A stretch of DNA of 64,000 bases, from assembly GCA_018644935.1 (NCBI GenBank), contig JABGPL010000006.1, positions 1 to 64,000 of the forward strand, given 5' to 3'. The translations under genes were made by a program, and so were the position numbers. The notes beneath the pieces were generated by a model. The model was not told where the DNA came from and searched no databases. It saw only the letters and a program-made list of their open reading frames with translations. The stretch comes from Calditrichota bacterium. GTDB taxonomy: Bacteria > Electryoneota > AABM5-125-24 > Hatepunaeales > Hatepunaeaceae. This document shows positions 1-10,215 of the stretch, piece by piece. The number at the start of each line of letters is the position of its first letter. Within the stretch, counting starts at the first letter, position 1.

Positions 1-2157
1 GTGGTTTGGCCAGTTTTCACGTTCGTGATAGAATCTGACATAGTTTTCCACCGGTGCATGAGGAGGTTCCGGATAATCATATAAGTTGTCGAAGCCGCTT
101 GTTGCACTTTCATTGACACCGATATTACATGCATCACCAAACTCACCCATTGAAGCAATGATGTCGAGATGCCAATCCTCAGGTGAAGGTTCTTCGGAAT
201 CATCGCGTTCAGGCTGCGGATATGCAGTCGGACGATTGATGGTAAGTTGTACGCCGTCAATCAGTGACAGGTACCAATAACCTTTCCAGGCTTCCATCTG
301 GTCGCTCTCCGCATAACGGTTTCCGTCTGGCCAATCCGGTTCATCTTCAGGAATATTATTATAGAAGTTGTACATTATAGGGGTCAGGTATTCTTCAACA
401 ACAGCTTCTTCAAATGACATCTCATCCCCTTCAATCGTCACTGTCGCATCTTCTAATTCTGATGTGTGACGGAAAGGACTGCCGAGCATGTTCCAGCCGA
501 TAGTGAGATCGAATGTATAAGCCTCATCTTCAATGGGCAATCCAGTTACATCCATCTGAGCATCATTTACGATTCCGAGGAAATACCCCTGAGCAACTTG
601 AAGTGTCTCGGGAACGGTATGACCTTCCTGAGGATTAAAACCGTAAACGGCATATTGGAAGTCAAAATCATCTACCAGGACTGCTTCAACGCTCATGTCA
701 TTCTGAATCAGCGGTATGCTGATAAGGCTCCATCCGGCAGACACATTCTTTGTCATCGTAAGAGGACCGTTACTGAAGGTAGCGTTTGATTGATCCTCGG
801 CGACTTCTTCTTCCAGATCGTGCAACACGACTTTGATCAAATAATCTTCAGATTGTGTGATGGGTAATCTCCAATCGAGATCGGAAACATTTCCAAATGC
901 AGTATCTATAACAGTCCAGTTATCTCCATCATCCGAAGAGTAGAAAACCACTGTATAATCAAAACCAGATTGTGCAAGTCCATCCCAGGTAATCGTGATC
1001 AGCTCAGAGACTTCAAATGCTTGACCACCATTGGGGAAGGTCAGCTCTATTTCAGGAGCCAGATTCTGGTGGAAATAATACATTCCCATATCGGCGTCCG
1101 TACCATCAGGATCATCGTCCGAATTAGGATCTCCAGTGTCAATACAAGGGCTGCCATCCGTCAGGTGGTAATCACCGTTTCCAGCATCTTCGAACAGAGG
1201 ATCTTCAAAGATATTGCCATCGCCCCAGACGAGGCTGTTTGCATTTGCAACATTCATATTTCCATCGCCATCGGTGAAGTTGCAGTAGTCGATATTAACA
1301 ACACTTGAAGCATGGGCAAGACGGATATCATTTGGAAAGTTACCACCAAAAATAACATTAACCATGTTAATTTCATTTCCCAAACGGGCTCTAATGCCAC
1401 CACCTTTGTCAGGATTGTTCGGTGCAGTATTACCATACAAGGTCACATTTGTCATGTTGATAGTAATATTGGAAGACCAGTTGTTAATTCCTCCACCAAT
1501 ATTGGTTGTTGTGTTACCGACAATCAAGACATTGGTGAGATTCAGAGTTACATTTGAGAGGCAACGAATACCACCACCGTAGTTTGAGGTGTTACCCCTG
1601 ATTTCGACCCGTTCGACATTTACCGTACCACCATTCCCCTCGATGGCGATTCCACCACCATCCCGGGCGACATTATCCTGAATTAGAGCATCGGATAGTG
1701 TCATATTGCTGTTGGCGCAGTCTAAGCCCCCACCAAAAAGATTATTGTTATCGTGATCCTTTAAAACCAGATGATTCAAAACAGGAGCTCCACCTGATAC
1801 CCGGATACCGCGGTCTCCATTCTGAACGGTGAATCCCGTAAAAAGACAATCAGAGCTTCGATTTTGCATTGTAACAACAGTTCCTGATCCATTCCCATCA
1901 ATAATCGTATCATCGATGCGATCCGGGTCACCTGTTGTTAAATGAAGACTTGCAACGGTTATGTCTTTGTTAATGTTAATTAGTTCCTGATAAGTATCTG
2001 GCGCAACAAGAACAGTATCTCCAGGGTTGGCAGTGTTTATTGCTCCCTGGATAGTCGCTTCATCTGCCGGAACGTTGACAATTGCGGCAAGGGATATTGT
2101 AGCTCCAAACGCAGATACCAACACGCAGATAAAAATTAGTTTAAAAATTGATTTCAT
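1..2157 (-). CDS. Secreted right-handed beta-helix (pectate-lyase-like) protein, N-terminal part; C-terminus lies beyond the left window edge
   Basis: Reverse-strand ATG at 2157 opens MKSIFKLIFICVLVSAFGATISLAAIVNVPADEATIQGAINTANPGDTVLVAPDTYQE, a signal peptide plus NosD/beta-helix start; later DPLFEDAGNGDYHLTDGSPCIDTGDP motif. Missing from the ORF track because it is open at the edge. Confidence 0.8.
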   Translation of the reverse strand, partial: MKSIFKLIFICVLVSAFGATISLAAIVNVPADEATIQGAINTANPGDTVLVAPDTYQELININKDITVASLHLTTGDPDRIDDTIIDGNGSGTVVTMQNRSSDCLFTGFTVQNGDRGIRVSGGAPVLNHLVLKDHDNNNLFGGGLDCANSNMTLSDALIQDNVARDGGGIAIEGNGGTVNVERVEIRGNTSNYGGGIRCLSNVTLNLTNVLIVGNTTTNIGGGINNWSSNITINMTNVTLYGNTAPNNPDKGGGIRARLGNEINMVNVIFGGNFPNDIRLAHASSVVNIDYCNFTDGDGNMNVANANSLVWGDGNIFEDPLFEDAGNGDYHLTDGSPCIDTGDPNSDDDPDGTDADMGMYYFHQNLAPEIELTFPNGGQAFEVSELITITWDGLAQSGFDYTVVFYSSDDGDNWTVIDTAFGNVSDLDWRLPITQSEDYLIKVVLHDLEEEVAEDQSNATFSNGPLTMTKNVSAGWSLISIPLIQNDMSVEAVLVDDFDFQYAVYGFNPQEGHTVPETLQVAQGYFLGIVNDAQMDVTGLPIEDEAYTFDLTIGWNMLGSPFRHTSELEDATVTIEGDEMSFEEAVVEEYLTPIMYNFYNNIPEDEPDWPDGNRYAESDQMEAWKGYWYLSLIDGVQLTINRPTAYPQPERDDSEEPSPEDWHLDIIASMGEFGDACNIGVNESATSGFDNLYDYPEPPHAPVENYVRFYHERENWPNH

Positions 2158-2501
2158 CCTTTCCTCAGGTAAAATGTACTGGTCTTTTGGAACTTAACCA
2201 GATAAATATCAAATGTATTCTTTTAAAAATAGTGAAATGCCACACAGGCTGAGTGATATTACTCACATAATGAATAAACATTATTAATATTTAATTATCA
2301 AGCTTTGTTTTAACAAAACACTGAAGAAAATGGTGAATCCGCGGTTTTCGCAAATGAGGAACCTCTTTGAAATTATTGACAAATGTCAGTCACCAAAAGG
2401 TTGACTTTGCTACGGGTTCAACAGTATCTTGTTAGTTCGATTTAAAACGGGAATTTTATCATCCTGTTTCGTCGAAAGCCAGGCTAAGGTGGAAGAAAAT
2501 T

Positions 2502-2575
2502 CGGGGTGTGGCGCAGCTCGGTAGCGCACCTGCTTTGGGAGCAGGGGGTCGCTGGTTCAAATCCAGTCACCCCGA
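2502..2575 (+). tRNA. tRNA-Pro (anticodon TGG)
   Basis: CGGGGTG acceptor pairs with CACCCCG; D-loop GCGCAGCTCGGTAGCGC; anticodon arm CCTGCTTTGGGAGCAGG; T arm CTGGTTCAAATCCAG. Confidence 0.93.
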
Positions 2576-3002
2576 CAGATTATTTGAAGTGATAGTAATG
2601 AGTTACAAGCCCTTGCTGATTTTGATCGGTGAGGGTTTTTCTTTTTTTGTGCTCTATTTGTGCTCGGATTTTCACTTTTGGTATTTTGGGTCGTGAGACT
2701 TACGAATCTGTGTGGGGTTCAATAACGATCTTTTCTGTTGAAAGATTTCATTGACAATTGTAACAATCAGATATAACGATTTGCCAGAAGTTTGCACCTG
2801 ATCGAATAACATTCAATATGTTCATTGAGAGGGATTGATTGTCTACTGGTTACAAATCGCGCGACATAATGTGTAGAAATGCTATTAGGGATCCGAGTAG
2901 CATATGCAGGATCCACGTTTATGCGATTAGACGAGTATTTAGTCATTGTCGAAAGAAAAGCCTTTTATGGGTGCTTATTCGATCTTTTATTAAATCATCA
3001 TC

Positions 3003-3050
3003 TGACCTTCCCCCGATATTGTGGACACCTAGTTAAGACAATAATGAGGA
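3003..3050. mobile_element. Possible degenerate insertion-sequence end
   Basis: CCCCCGATATTGTGGACACCTAGTTAAGACAATAATGAGG resembles IS3-type transposase upstream/terminal sequence (TGTGGACACxxAGTTAAG); no transposase ORF follows. Confidence 0.2.
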
Positions 3051-3189
3051 ACAAGAAGGTGAAAACCAATTAAAAACAAGGTCTCATTTTCTTTCCAATA
3101 TCATATGACACAAAAGCTTCAGCCGGATTATAATTTTGAAATAGCCAACTAACAACCATAAAGCTGGGTCTTAAGTATTGAGATTTTCT

Positions 3190-3260
3190 ATGAGGTGCAA
3201 GTCTGGCAGCTCGTCGGGCTTATAACCCGAAGGTCGTAGGTTCAAAGTCTGCCCCCGCTA
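3190..3260 (+). pseudogene. Decayed initiator tRNA-fMet-like gene, anticodon position reads TAT instead of CAT
   Basis: GTCTGGCAGCTCGTCGGGCTTATAACCCGAAGGTCGTAGGTTCAAAGTCTGCCCCCGCTA closely matches bacterial tRNA-fMet, but the 5' acceptor half does not pair with CCCCCGC and the T arm is mismatched. Confidence 0.6.
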
Positions 3261-3268
3261 CAGCCAAT

Positions 3269-3310
3269 AAAGAAGACCATTGTTTTTGATAACAATGGTC
3301 TTCTTTTTTT
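3269..3310 (+). terminator. Rho-independent terminator
   Basis: AAGAAGACCATTGTT-tttgat-AACAATGGTCTTCTT followed by a T run. Confidence 0.85.
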
Positions 3311-3693
3311 TGCCCAAAAACAGTGCATGTGATGCGCAAAGTCGTGGGTCTGAAGCGGGGTACAAATTAACTCCAATAATACGTGCAAGTTCATGTCCTG
3401 TTGACTATGTCAATATCCAAATTTTGCACTCTGGAATTTTAGTGGTTCTATTCACTTCCTCTTTTGCAAAAGAAAGAACCATTCTCTGGTAAAATGAATT
3501 CATCTAAAGCGTATGATCGTGCAATTTTGTACGAAGATTAATAGAGCACTACCATTGTCAAAACGGGTTTGGTCTTTTTGGGAGGGAAATTTAGTTGTCG
3601 CTGGCAGGGAAGAATTAATTGTTGTTGATCAGTCGTTTCAATCTCAAATTAATTACATCAGTATTCATCACGGACATGGCTGATCATTCAGCA

Positions 3694-4893
3694 TCAGGTA
3701 CTTGACACTCCGATTTTACACTCAAATGCTAAATTCGCATCATTCTTATTAAATTTGTCGAATGCCTTCTCTTTCCCATTTTTGTATTTCTCTGGATCAA
3801 ATCCTCCTTCTAATAAATCTGTCTTCTTCCTCCCCTCCGGAATTTGAGCAAACTTTATTAAATATTTATCACCAGCCTTAGCAATCTTGAATGTCTTTAT
3901 AAATGAGATAAACTCCATCTGCCTCCTCGGTAATTTGCATTTCATTTTCTTAGAAGTGATCATCTCCCTGTCAGCTTCATGACACTCGTCTGCAAGTGCC
4001 AATAAATATCCGATTGGATTTCTCTTGAGATTTATTCCATCGTCATCGGAATGATGATAAAAGATCGCTGCTGCTGCTAACTCGTGAATCAGTTTTTCTT
4101 TTATTTTTAAATTTCCATATTCGGTACTGATTCCCAACAGTCTGAGTGCTGCTCCGGCAGCATGCGAACGTTTAATAGAAGAAATATTATCACAACAATT
4201 AGAAAAAGAGACTAAATTTCTGAAAGGTCCTAACTGAGCGCTCCCACATAAAGTGCGTATTTTCTTCTTGTTTAATTGTCTTGACCAAAGTTCTGGCTCT
4301 AAAGTCTCAACTTTTTGGGTCAATTCCATCAGAAATTCAACGGGATAGAAAAGGTCATGAGTCAGTGAAGCCAGAATCCAGCTTTTTTGCACAATTTCGT
4401 ACCACTCTTCTGATGTGAATTCCCTATTATTCTCATTTTTAATATTCCCGTGTTGCTGTTCAAGTTCAGATGCGATTTTTTCACATTTTAATTGAGGGGG
4501 ACTTTTATCATCGGTCAGAAACCACCAACCAATGGCACAAACTACTGCGGGGTGAATTATATGGTCGCGGTATAATTTTGGTCTGTTTCGGGATTTGAAT
4601 CGTGTATGAGCCAACCATTCGAAATTTAACAACAGCTTTAACGTTTCATTATTCATCCCATATGGTCCCACCCGTCCGCTGATCTCCCGCATTCGTTCGA
4701 TTGTGCCCCGGGTATATTCATAGCGGTCATTTTCGGGGTAGAAAAACCTTAATGATTCTGTTGTTTCTTCATCCAATGATTCAAATGATTTATCGTCGTA
4801 CGCCCAATCAATATTCTCAGGAACGCATCTGGCAATTTCATCTAATTGACTAGCTATCCAATGATGACCGGTTTTAGCGAGCAAAACCCTCAT
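3694..4893 (-). CDS. HD-superfamily phosphohydrolase-like protein (possibly HD-CE-like)
   Basis: Likely start ATG at 4893 (MRVLLAKTGHHW). HD-type motifs: RDHIIHPAVV, ILASLTHDLFYP, AAAAIFYHHSDDDG, PIGYLLALADECHEADRE. Start overlaps the preceding stop (TGATG). Confidence 0.6.
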   Translation of the reverse strand: MRVLLAKTGHHWIASQLDEIARCVPENIDWAYDDKSFESLDEETTESLRFFYPENDRYEYTRGTIERMREISGRVGPYGMNNETLKLLLNFEWLAHTRFKSRNRPKLYRDHIIHPAVVCAIGWWFLTDDKSPPQLKCEKIASELEQQHGNIKNENNREFTSEEWYEIVQKSWILASLTHDLFYPVEFLMELTQKVETLEPELWSRQLNKKKIRTLCGSAQLGPFRNLVSFSNCCDNISSIKRSHAAGAALRLLGISTEYGNLKIKEKLIHELAAAAIFYHHSDDDGINLKRNPIGYLLALADECHEADREMITSKKMKCKLPRRQMEFISFIKTFKIAKAGDKYLIKFAQIPEGRKKTDLLEGGFDPEKYKNGKEKAFDKFNKNDANLAFECKIGVSST

Positions 4894-5804
4894 CAAGACC
4901 TCCCCATATCGAGAAGTATTCCGCGACAAACTGAGGTGTTTGTACGTCCAATCTCATCATTCGAAGGCTGAGGGATTTTCGCAGCCATCCCAATTCCATC
5001 GCTCATTGTATCAGGAGTTAAACTCTTTATCCATATGATGTTTTTGTTCAACTGCTCTTCTTCAAAATTCGATATGGTAGATCGGAGATTACTGATAATT
5101 TGATAGTCGGTGTCACACATGCTTTTTAACGTACTCCATGTAATACCGTTCTGATCAATTTTATTTACACAAAGTGCAGACATAGTCCGACTAAAACCAT
5201 GTTCTTCCTCCTCACGGGAAAGAGAATTCATAGTCTCCAAGGTTCCATAAAAATGAGAACGGTTGAGTGTGGTAACAAAGACATTATAACAATCACTACT
5301 TCTCTCTCGACAAATATCAAGCACAGATTTAGACAAAAAAGTAATACCTGGGTGACAATCAAATATTACTGTTTCATACCCACTTGCCTCGATATCGCTG
5401 AGAAGTCTTTCAACAGCTCGTCTGACGATACTCTGTCTGCCTTCCCTGCCTATCAGTCCGAGGATTCGAGTTCTTTGCTTACTATCCTGATTCGTAAAAT
5501 TACTGTTATAATTCAAAACGACATCAATGATTTTTCTGTCCTCTCGCAAATCTGAATCGGCGAATCGACTTTTAATAGAATCTAATGTGACGAGATCAGT
5601 ATTGTTCGGAGGAGGAACTAAATAATCTTCCAGCGAAAACCTCGAATACGAAATTTTCAGTAACTTATCAAGCCCCGATCCTAAAAAATCGAGGTCTACA
5701 AGGCAAACCTTTTCCCCTGCCAAGGAATGTTTTTTTGAGATCATTAACGCGAGCGAGGTTTTACCGGCACCGCCTTTATGCGAATGAATTGATATAAATT
5801 TCAA
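4893..5804 (-). CDS. ParA/MinD-like deviant Walker A ATPase
   Basis: MKFISIHSHKGGAGKTSLALMISKKHSLAGEKVCLVDLDFLGSGLDKLL (deviant Walker A KGGAGKT, then the DLD motif); YETVIFDCHPGITFLS. Confidence 0.85.
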   Translation of the reverse strand: MKFISIHSHKGGAGKTSLALMISKKHSLAGEKVCLVDLDFLGSGLDKLLKISYSRFSLEDYLVPPPNNTDLVTLDSIKSRFADSDLREDRKIIDVVLNYNSNFTNQDSKQRTRILGLIGREGRQSIVRRAVERLLSDIEASGYETVIFDCHPGITFLSKSVLDICRERSSDCYNVFVTTLNRSHFYGTLETMNSLSREEEEHGFSRTMSALCVNKIDQNGITWSTLKSMCDTDYQIISNLRSTISNFEEEQLNKNIIWIKSLTPDTMSDGIGMAAKIPQPSNDEIGRTNTSVCRGILLDMGRS

Positions 5805-5821
5805 CCTGCCTTCCTCCCAAA

Positions 5822-8800
5822 TTATTTTGTTATTAATTCTATCAAATCTGTTAAATGTCTTGTTTTAAACTTTTCGGAGATTTTCTTGAGTGATTCAAAT
5901 ACTTCTTTTTTCTCGTCTTTTTCGAGATGAAAATACAACGATCCTAATATCTTTATTGCCGAATTGCGAAGATCATTGCCCAAGTTTTCGTTCGAGGCGA
6001 TTGAAAGGATTCCATTTAGGCATTGTTTACGTTCCTTGTCTGTGAACTTCCAGAACAGCCCCCCGGCAGTGCTCATTGCGGTTTTCATTACGGGTTGGCG
6101 GTTATCGGATAATCCTTCGAGTACGAGTTTGCGACTTACAACCCGCAGTGGTTGCGCGAGATCGGCATATCTATCCGTGTATATTGCGAGTGCAATTTCA
6201 ACGGCATTTTCCCTCGTTGAAAGTCTCTCGATATCTACAATGCTCTCAATTTCGTGCGACTTCAGTCTATAAAGAGCCAGCTCACGTTCATCTTCAGTTT
6301 CGCTTGCGCTTCGATTCCGTTGTTCTTTATTCCCATAAAGTTGAATGAACTCACCAAATGACATTTCTCCCTTGATAACTTTCGCCCATCTTCGTAATAG
6401 CTTTGCTTGTCCATCATCACAATGCTCCTCTGTGTAGCGAACGAGGTTGCTGAAATTCCAGGTCGATATTATTTCCTTTCCCTTATCGAGAAGGTGATCA
6501 CAGAATTCAGTTAGGATTACCTCGATATTATCTTTCTCGGAAGTGAAATGCGAATTTACGTACAGGAGATAGAGATAAACGGAGAACCTATCTATTGGCA
6601 GATTCTTGGCATTTATCGTCTCAAAATAATTTTCAGATTCATCATATTCACCTAATAGAATGCTATATTCAAGAAGTTCAAGATTTATATCAGAGATCGT
6701 TCCATCATCCAATTGTAAACCGAGAGCTTCCTTATTAACAGAAATCGTCATGTGGAAATCGTTTTTCTCATCATAATATGCAGCCAAGGCGCGAAAATGC
6801 ATAATATCTTTGGAGCCATTGTCAATTGCTTTGATTAAATACTCAACAGCTGCATTTTTTTCACCTTTACGAAGCAATAATAGTCCAAGATTACCAAAAT
6901 CAGCAGGATCATCCTCACTCAGCTCAATCGCCTTCCTGGCGTATTCTTCGGCAAGTTTCAAATCTTTGTTGATTGCGATAGACAAACCTTTTCTGAGGGC
7001 ATTAATATCATAAGGACTTTCTGAAATTATTTCTTTGATCTGTTCAAGAGCTTCATCGTCCAATCCTTCTTCGAGAAGCTCATTTACCTTGTCAATAGTC
7101 TGTTTGTCTTTGATCTGCCTTGATAATTCATAAGCAACCGCACGAGGGATCGGATTGAGATTCTTGAAATTTTCATCATCTCCTTTCGCAAAATAGGGAA
7201 CAACAGCCTCGATGATATCATAATATTCATTAAAGTAATCCGTCTCCCACCGCCTCGTCACCTTCATTAATTCAAGCGTTTCAGCAAAAAGTTCCTTTTT
7301 TATTAGTACAAAAAACAAGTTTTCATGTACAAGTTTAAAGAACTCCCGAATTGATATACGATATGGTTTTTTAAGCTCTTCCTCATCATCGGAAGTGAAA
7401 GGTAAGTAATCACCCATTGCTTCAATATCAACTTTAGCTTTCTCAAGTTTTCCTGACAGTGTATATTCAAGCGAGCGTGCGAGATGGGCAATAAATAAAT
7501 TTAGATTTGCTATTTCAACATCTTTGGTTAATCCTGCATGCTTAGCAACATTCTCCATTATGTAGCAGATATCTATTACTTGGGTAAACTTCTTTCTGTT
7601 AACGTTTATCTGCATAGTTACCATATAAGCATTAAGAGCAGTCTGCGGAGTGATTTCCTTCACTAAACTAATTGCTGATTCAGCATATTCGAGTGCTTTT
7701 CCCTGCTCGCCCTTTTCTAAAAGTGCAGATGCCACCGCAGTTTTACCACTTGCCTCATATTCCGCATTTCCCAATTCACCAGCGAGGGCGATTAATTTTT
7801 CCCCGTAGTTAATTGTCTGTGATATATCTTTTGTTGACCACAAAGATAATGTAATTGTCCTTAACGTAAGAAGTAACATTTCTTTGTTATCGAAATCCTG
7901 TAATATTTGAAATGCACCAATACTATATTTAATAGCCTTATCATAATTGCCTGACATCCTCAAAGCCTCAGCAACGGCTTCTAATCCTCTCACTTCAACA
8001 ACTCTATTCATTAACTCTCTCGACAACTTGATTGCTCTCTCGCCATATTCTATGGATTCTTCAAAGCACTTTATCATTCTCAATGCTTCTGCAACCGTCA
8101 ATTGCATAATTACTTCTCTACTCTTAACATCCATTTCTTGGTATAGAATGATTGCCTTCTTGCCGTACTTTATAGTATTTTCAAATTTACCAACCATTCG
8201 CAATGCTTCTGCTAATATGCTTAACGCTACCGCCTCGCTTTCTTTATCATTTAATTCTTGTGCAATTCTGATTGCTCTTTCGCTATAATTTATGGCTGCC
8301 TCAAAATCTGACGACAATCGAGATGCGTCGGCTACTAATTTTAACACAAATAATTCACCGACTTTATTCTCCAACTCCTGAGCCAATCTAATTGCTCTTT
8401 TGCCATATTTGATTATTTTTGCCAAATCATTTAATGGTCGAGAAAGCCCCAGAACAACTCCCAATGCGACAGCTTCTTCCTGTATGTTATTAGATTCATT
8501 TGATAATTCTACAGCTTTAATACCAAATTTGATGCCTTTTGAGAATTCTTCGATTTTCCCACAAGAATCAGCTACAATTCTTGAGATCAAAGCTTCAATG
8601 TGTGTTTCATTTATACTTTGAGACAGCGCGATTGCTCTTTCGCCAAGTTCAATTGATTTTTTAAAATTACCTTTAAGGTTATGTGCTTGTGCTGATATTC
8701 CTAACGCCCTCGCTTCATTCAGCTTATCTCCCGATTCTTCCGAAAGCAAAGCTGCCTGTATGCCTGAATTAATTGAGTTTTCAAAATCGGATGGACTCTG

Positions 8801-10177
8801 TGAAGATGCAAAAGAAACTCCATAGTTTTCAGCTTCACTTATTAATAAATCAATCAGAAGTTTATTTGTGTCTTTACCGGGTTTGTGGTCCAATTCCGCC
8901 ATTAATTTATTAAAAATGTCAAGCCACTTTTCTTCTTTAGGTTTAATATAACTGTATAATTCAAGTAAAATTGCATGCACTGACCTGCCGAGTATTCTCA
9001 TTTCATACCAGAGCTGAAACAACGGGGGTGTAGCCTGATAAAATTTTATACGTCCTTTCACAGCCTCATCAGTTTCGACAAAATCGGTCGTAGCCAGTTC
9101 CGAAAGTGTGTTTAAGACCTTTTTATTATGTGCTGCGTCTGGCTCAGTTCCCGGCAGAGATAATTGTTGAGCAACCTGCTTCTTATCTCCTCGTCCGCCG
9201 GCTTTTATCAGGGCTCGTAACACGGGTTTTTTACTAGCGGGAATCTGAATGTTTAATTCAGCATCAAAGACGGGTGTTAATCCGTCCATAATTCGCTTGA
9301 AATCAGTTTGAATACCTTTAAATGAGTCTTCGCGAAGCATTTTATATAGAATAACAAGGTAACGGGGATTCCCGTGAGAAAGAGCAAATACTCCACGCAC
9401 ACGACTGAAGTTCTTGCGGAATTGTTTAATGTAATCCGATTCGGTTTCGCATTCAGCTCGTTTTTCAAGAAGAAGTCCAGCATCCTTCTCTGTTGGTAAT
9501 CCAAGTAATTTATCAGATTCAAATTTTTGCCAAAAAGAATGACTCTTGCTTTTTGTTGATCGTGGTGGTTCGGATAGTGATGTGGTAACAAGGAGGAATT
9601 CTTTGCTTCCAGTCAACTTGTCCAGGAAATTTTTACCGGGATGGGCGGATTTTCTACCGCCCCTGCCTTCCAGGATGGCTTTTGGAAAATCATGCATACT
9701 TTCAATGAAGAACACGAACTGCCTGTTGAGTTTTCGGGAAAACTCAATAAGGCTGTCCAGAGTAGGCTCAAACTTAAATCTGTCAAATTCCGAAGATATA
9801 CCCAGACGAGTTCTATTTTTTTCCAGTAATTCATGAGTCAGCAGTACGAAACTCGGCTCATCAGGCATTTCATTCGAAGTTTCGGGAAATCTGATTGGTA
9901 GGAAGCTCCTTCTCAAATCTTTCTGTTGGTTTTCAATAACGTCAGATATAATTGTGTAATAAATCGCCAGAATCAGAGTCGTCTTTCCGATTCCTCTTGG
10001 TCCGTGATAGAGCAAGTGTTTTTCAGGCAGGAGTCCTTTATGCCTTCTCAGCCAGTTACAGATTTTTTCGATTAGTTGGTCACGAGCGACCAAGGTTGAC
10101 ATGAAATCACGCTCTGACATCTGGTCAGGGTTAAACTCCCAGACATCGGCAAAACTTGGGTTGCGATTGTTATCCAA
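5822..10177 (-). CDS. STAND/AAA-type NTPase with winged-helix-like region and long TPR array
   Basis: Walker A LLYHGPRGIGKTTLILAIYY; QFVFFIESMHDF Walker-B-like; LLVTTS sensor-like; wHTH-like region ending FYQATPPLFQLWYEMR; then about 40-aa TPRs (AIKYGKRAIRLAQELENK, AINYSERAIRIAQELNDK, etc.); helical C-terminus. Confidence 0.85.
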   Translation of the reverse strand: MDNNRNPSFADVWEFNPDQMSERDFMSTLVARDQLIEKICNWLRRHKGLLPEKHLLYHGPRGIGKTTLILAIYYTIISDVIENQQKDLRRSFLPIRFPETSNEMPDEPSFVLLTHELLEKNRTRLGISSEFDRFKFEPTLDSLIEFSRKLNRQFVFFIESMHDFPKAILEGRGGRKSAHPGKNFLDKLTGSKEFLLVTTSLSEPPRSTKSKSHSFWQKFESDKLLGLPTEKDAGLLLEKRAECETESDYIKQFRKNFSRVRGVFALSHGNPRYLVILYKMLREDSFKGIQTDFKRIMDGLTPVFDAELNIQIPASKKPVLRALIKAGGRGDKKQVAQQLSLPGTEPDAAHNKKVLNTLSELATTDFVETDEAVKGRIKFYQATPPLFQLWYEMRILGRSVHAILLELYSYIKPKEEKWLDIFNKLMAELDHKPGKDTNKLLIDLLISEAENYGVSFASSQSPSDFENSINSGIQAALLSEESGDKLNEARALGISAQAHNLKGNFKKSIELGERAIALSQSINETHIEALISRIVADSCGKIEEFSKGIKFGIKAVELSNESNNIQEEAVALGVVLGLSRPLNDLAKIIKYGKRAIRLAQELENKVGELFVLKLVADASRLSSDFEAAINYSERAIRIAQELNDKESEAVALSILAEALRMVGKFENTIKYGKKAIILYQEMDVKSREVIMQLTVAEALRMIKCFEESIEYGERAIKLSRELMNRVVEVRGLEAVAEALRMSGNYDKAIKYSIGAFQILQDFDNKEMLLLTLRTITLSLWSTKDISQTINYGEKLIALAGELGNAEYEASGKTAVASALLEKGEQGKALEYAESAISLVKEITPQTALNAYMVTMQINVNRKKFTQVIDICYIMENVAKHAGLTKDVEIANLNLFIAHLARSLEYTLSGKLEKAKVDIEAMGDYLPFTSDDEEELKKPYRISIREFFKLVHENLFFVLIKKELFAETLELMKVTRRWETDYFNEYYDIIEAVVPYFAKGDDENFKNLNPIPRAVAYELSRQIKDKQTIDKVNELLEEGLDDEALEQIKEIISESPYDINALRKGLSIAINKDLKLAEEYARKAIELSEDDPADFGNLGLLLLRKGEKNAAVEYLIKAIDNGSKDIMHFRALAAYYDEKNDFHMTISVNKEALGLQLDDGTISDINLELLEYSILLGEYDESENYFETINAKNLPIDRFSVYLYLLYVNSHFTSEKDNIEVILTEFCDHLLDKGKEIISTWNFSNLVRYTEEHCDDGQAKLLRRWAKVIKGEMSFGEFIQLYGNKEQRNRSASETEDERELALYRLKSHEIESIVDIERLSTRENAVEIALAIYTDRYADLAQPLRVVSRKLVLEGLSDNRQPVMKTAMSTAGGLFWKFTDKERKQCLNGILSIASNENLGNDLRNSAIKILGSLYFHLEKDEKKEVFESLKKISEKFKTRHLTDLIELITK

Positions 10178-10215
10178 TTTTCTTTTCTCTCAATAAAGAC
10201 GTCACCTGAAGGTTC

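Noticed and set aside
1254-1582. Overlapping short ORFs on both strands
   Set aside because: They lie within the edge-open secreted beta-helix gene on the minus strand (1-2157).
2508-2696. 62-aa plus-strand ORF
   Set aside because: Overlaps the tRNA-Pro gene; MAQLGSAPALGAGGRWFKSSHP is a typical translated-tRNA artefact.
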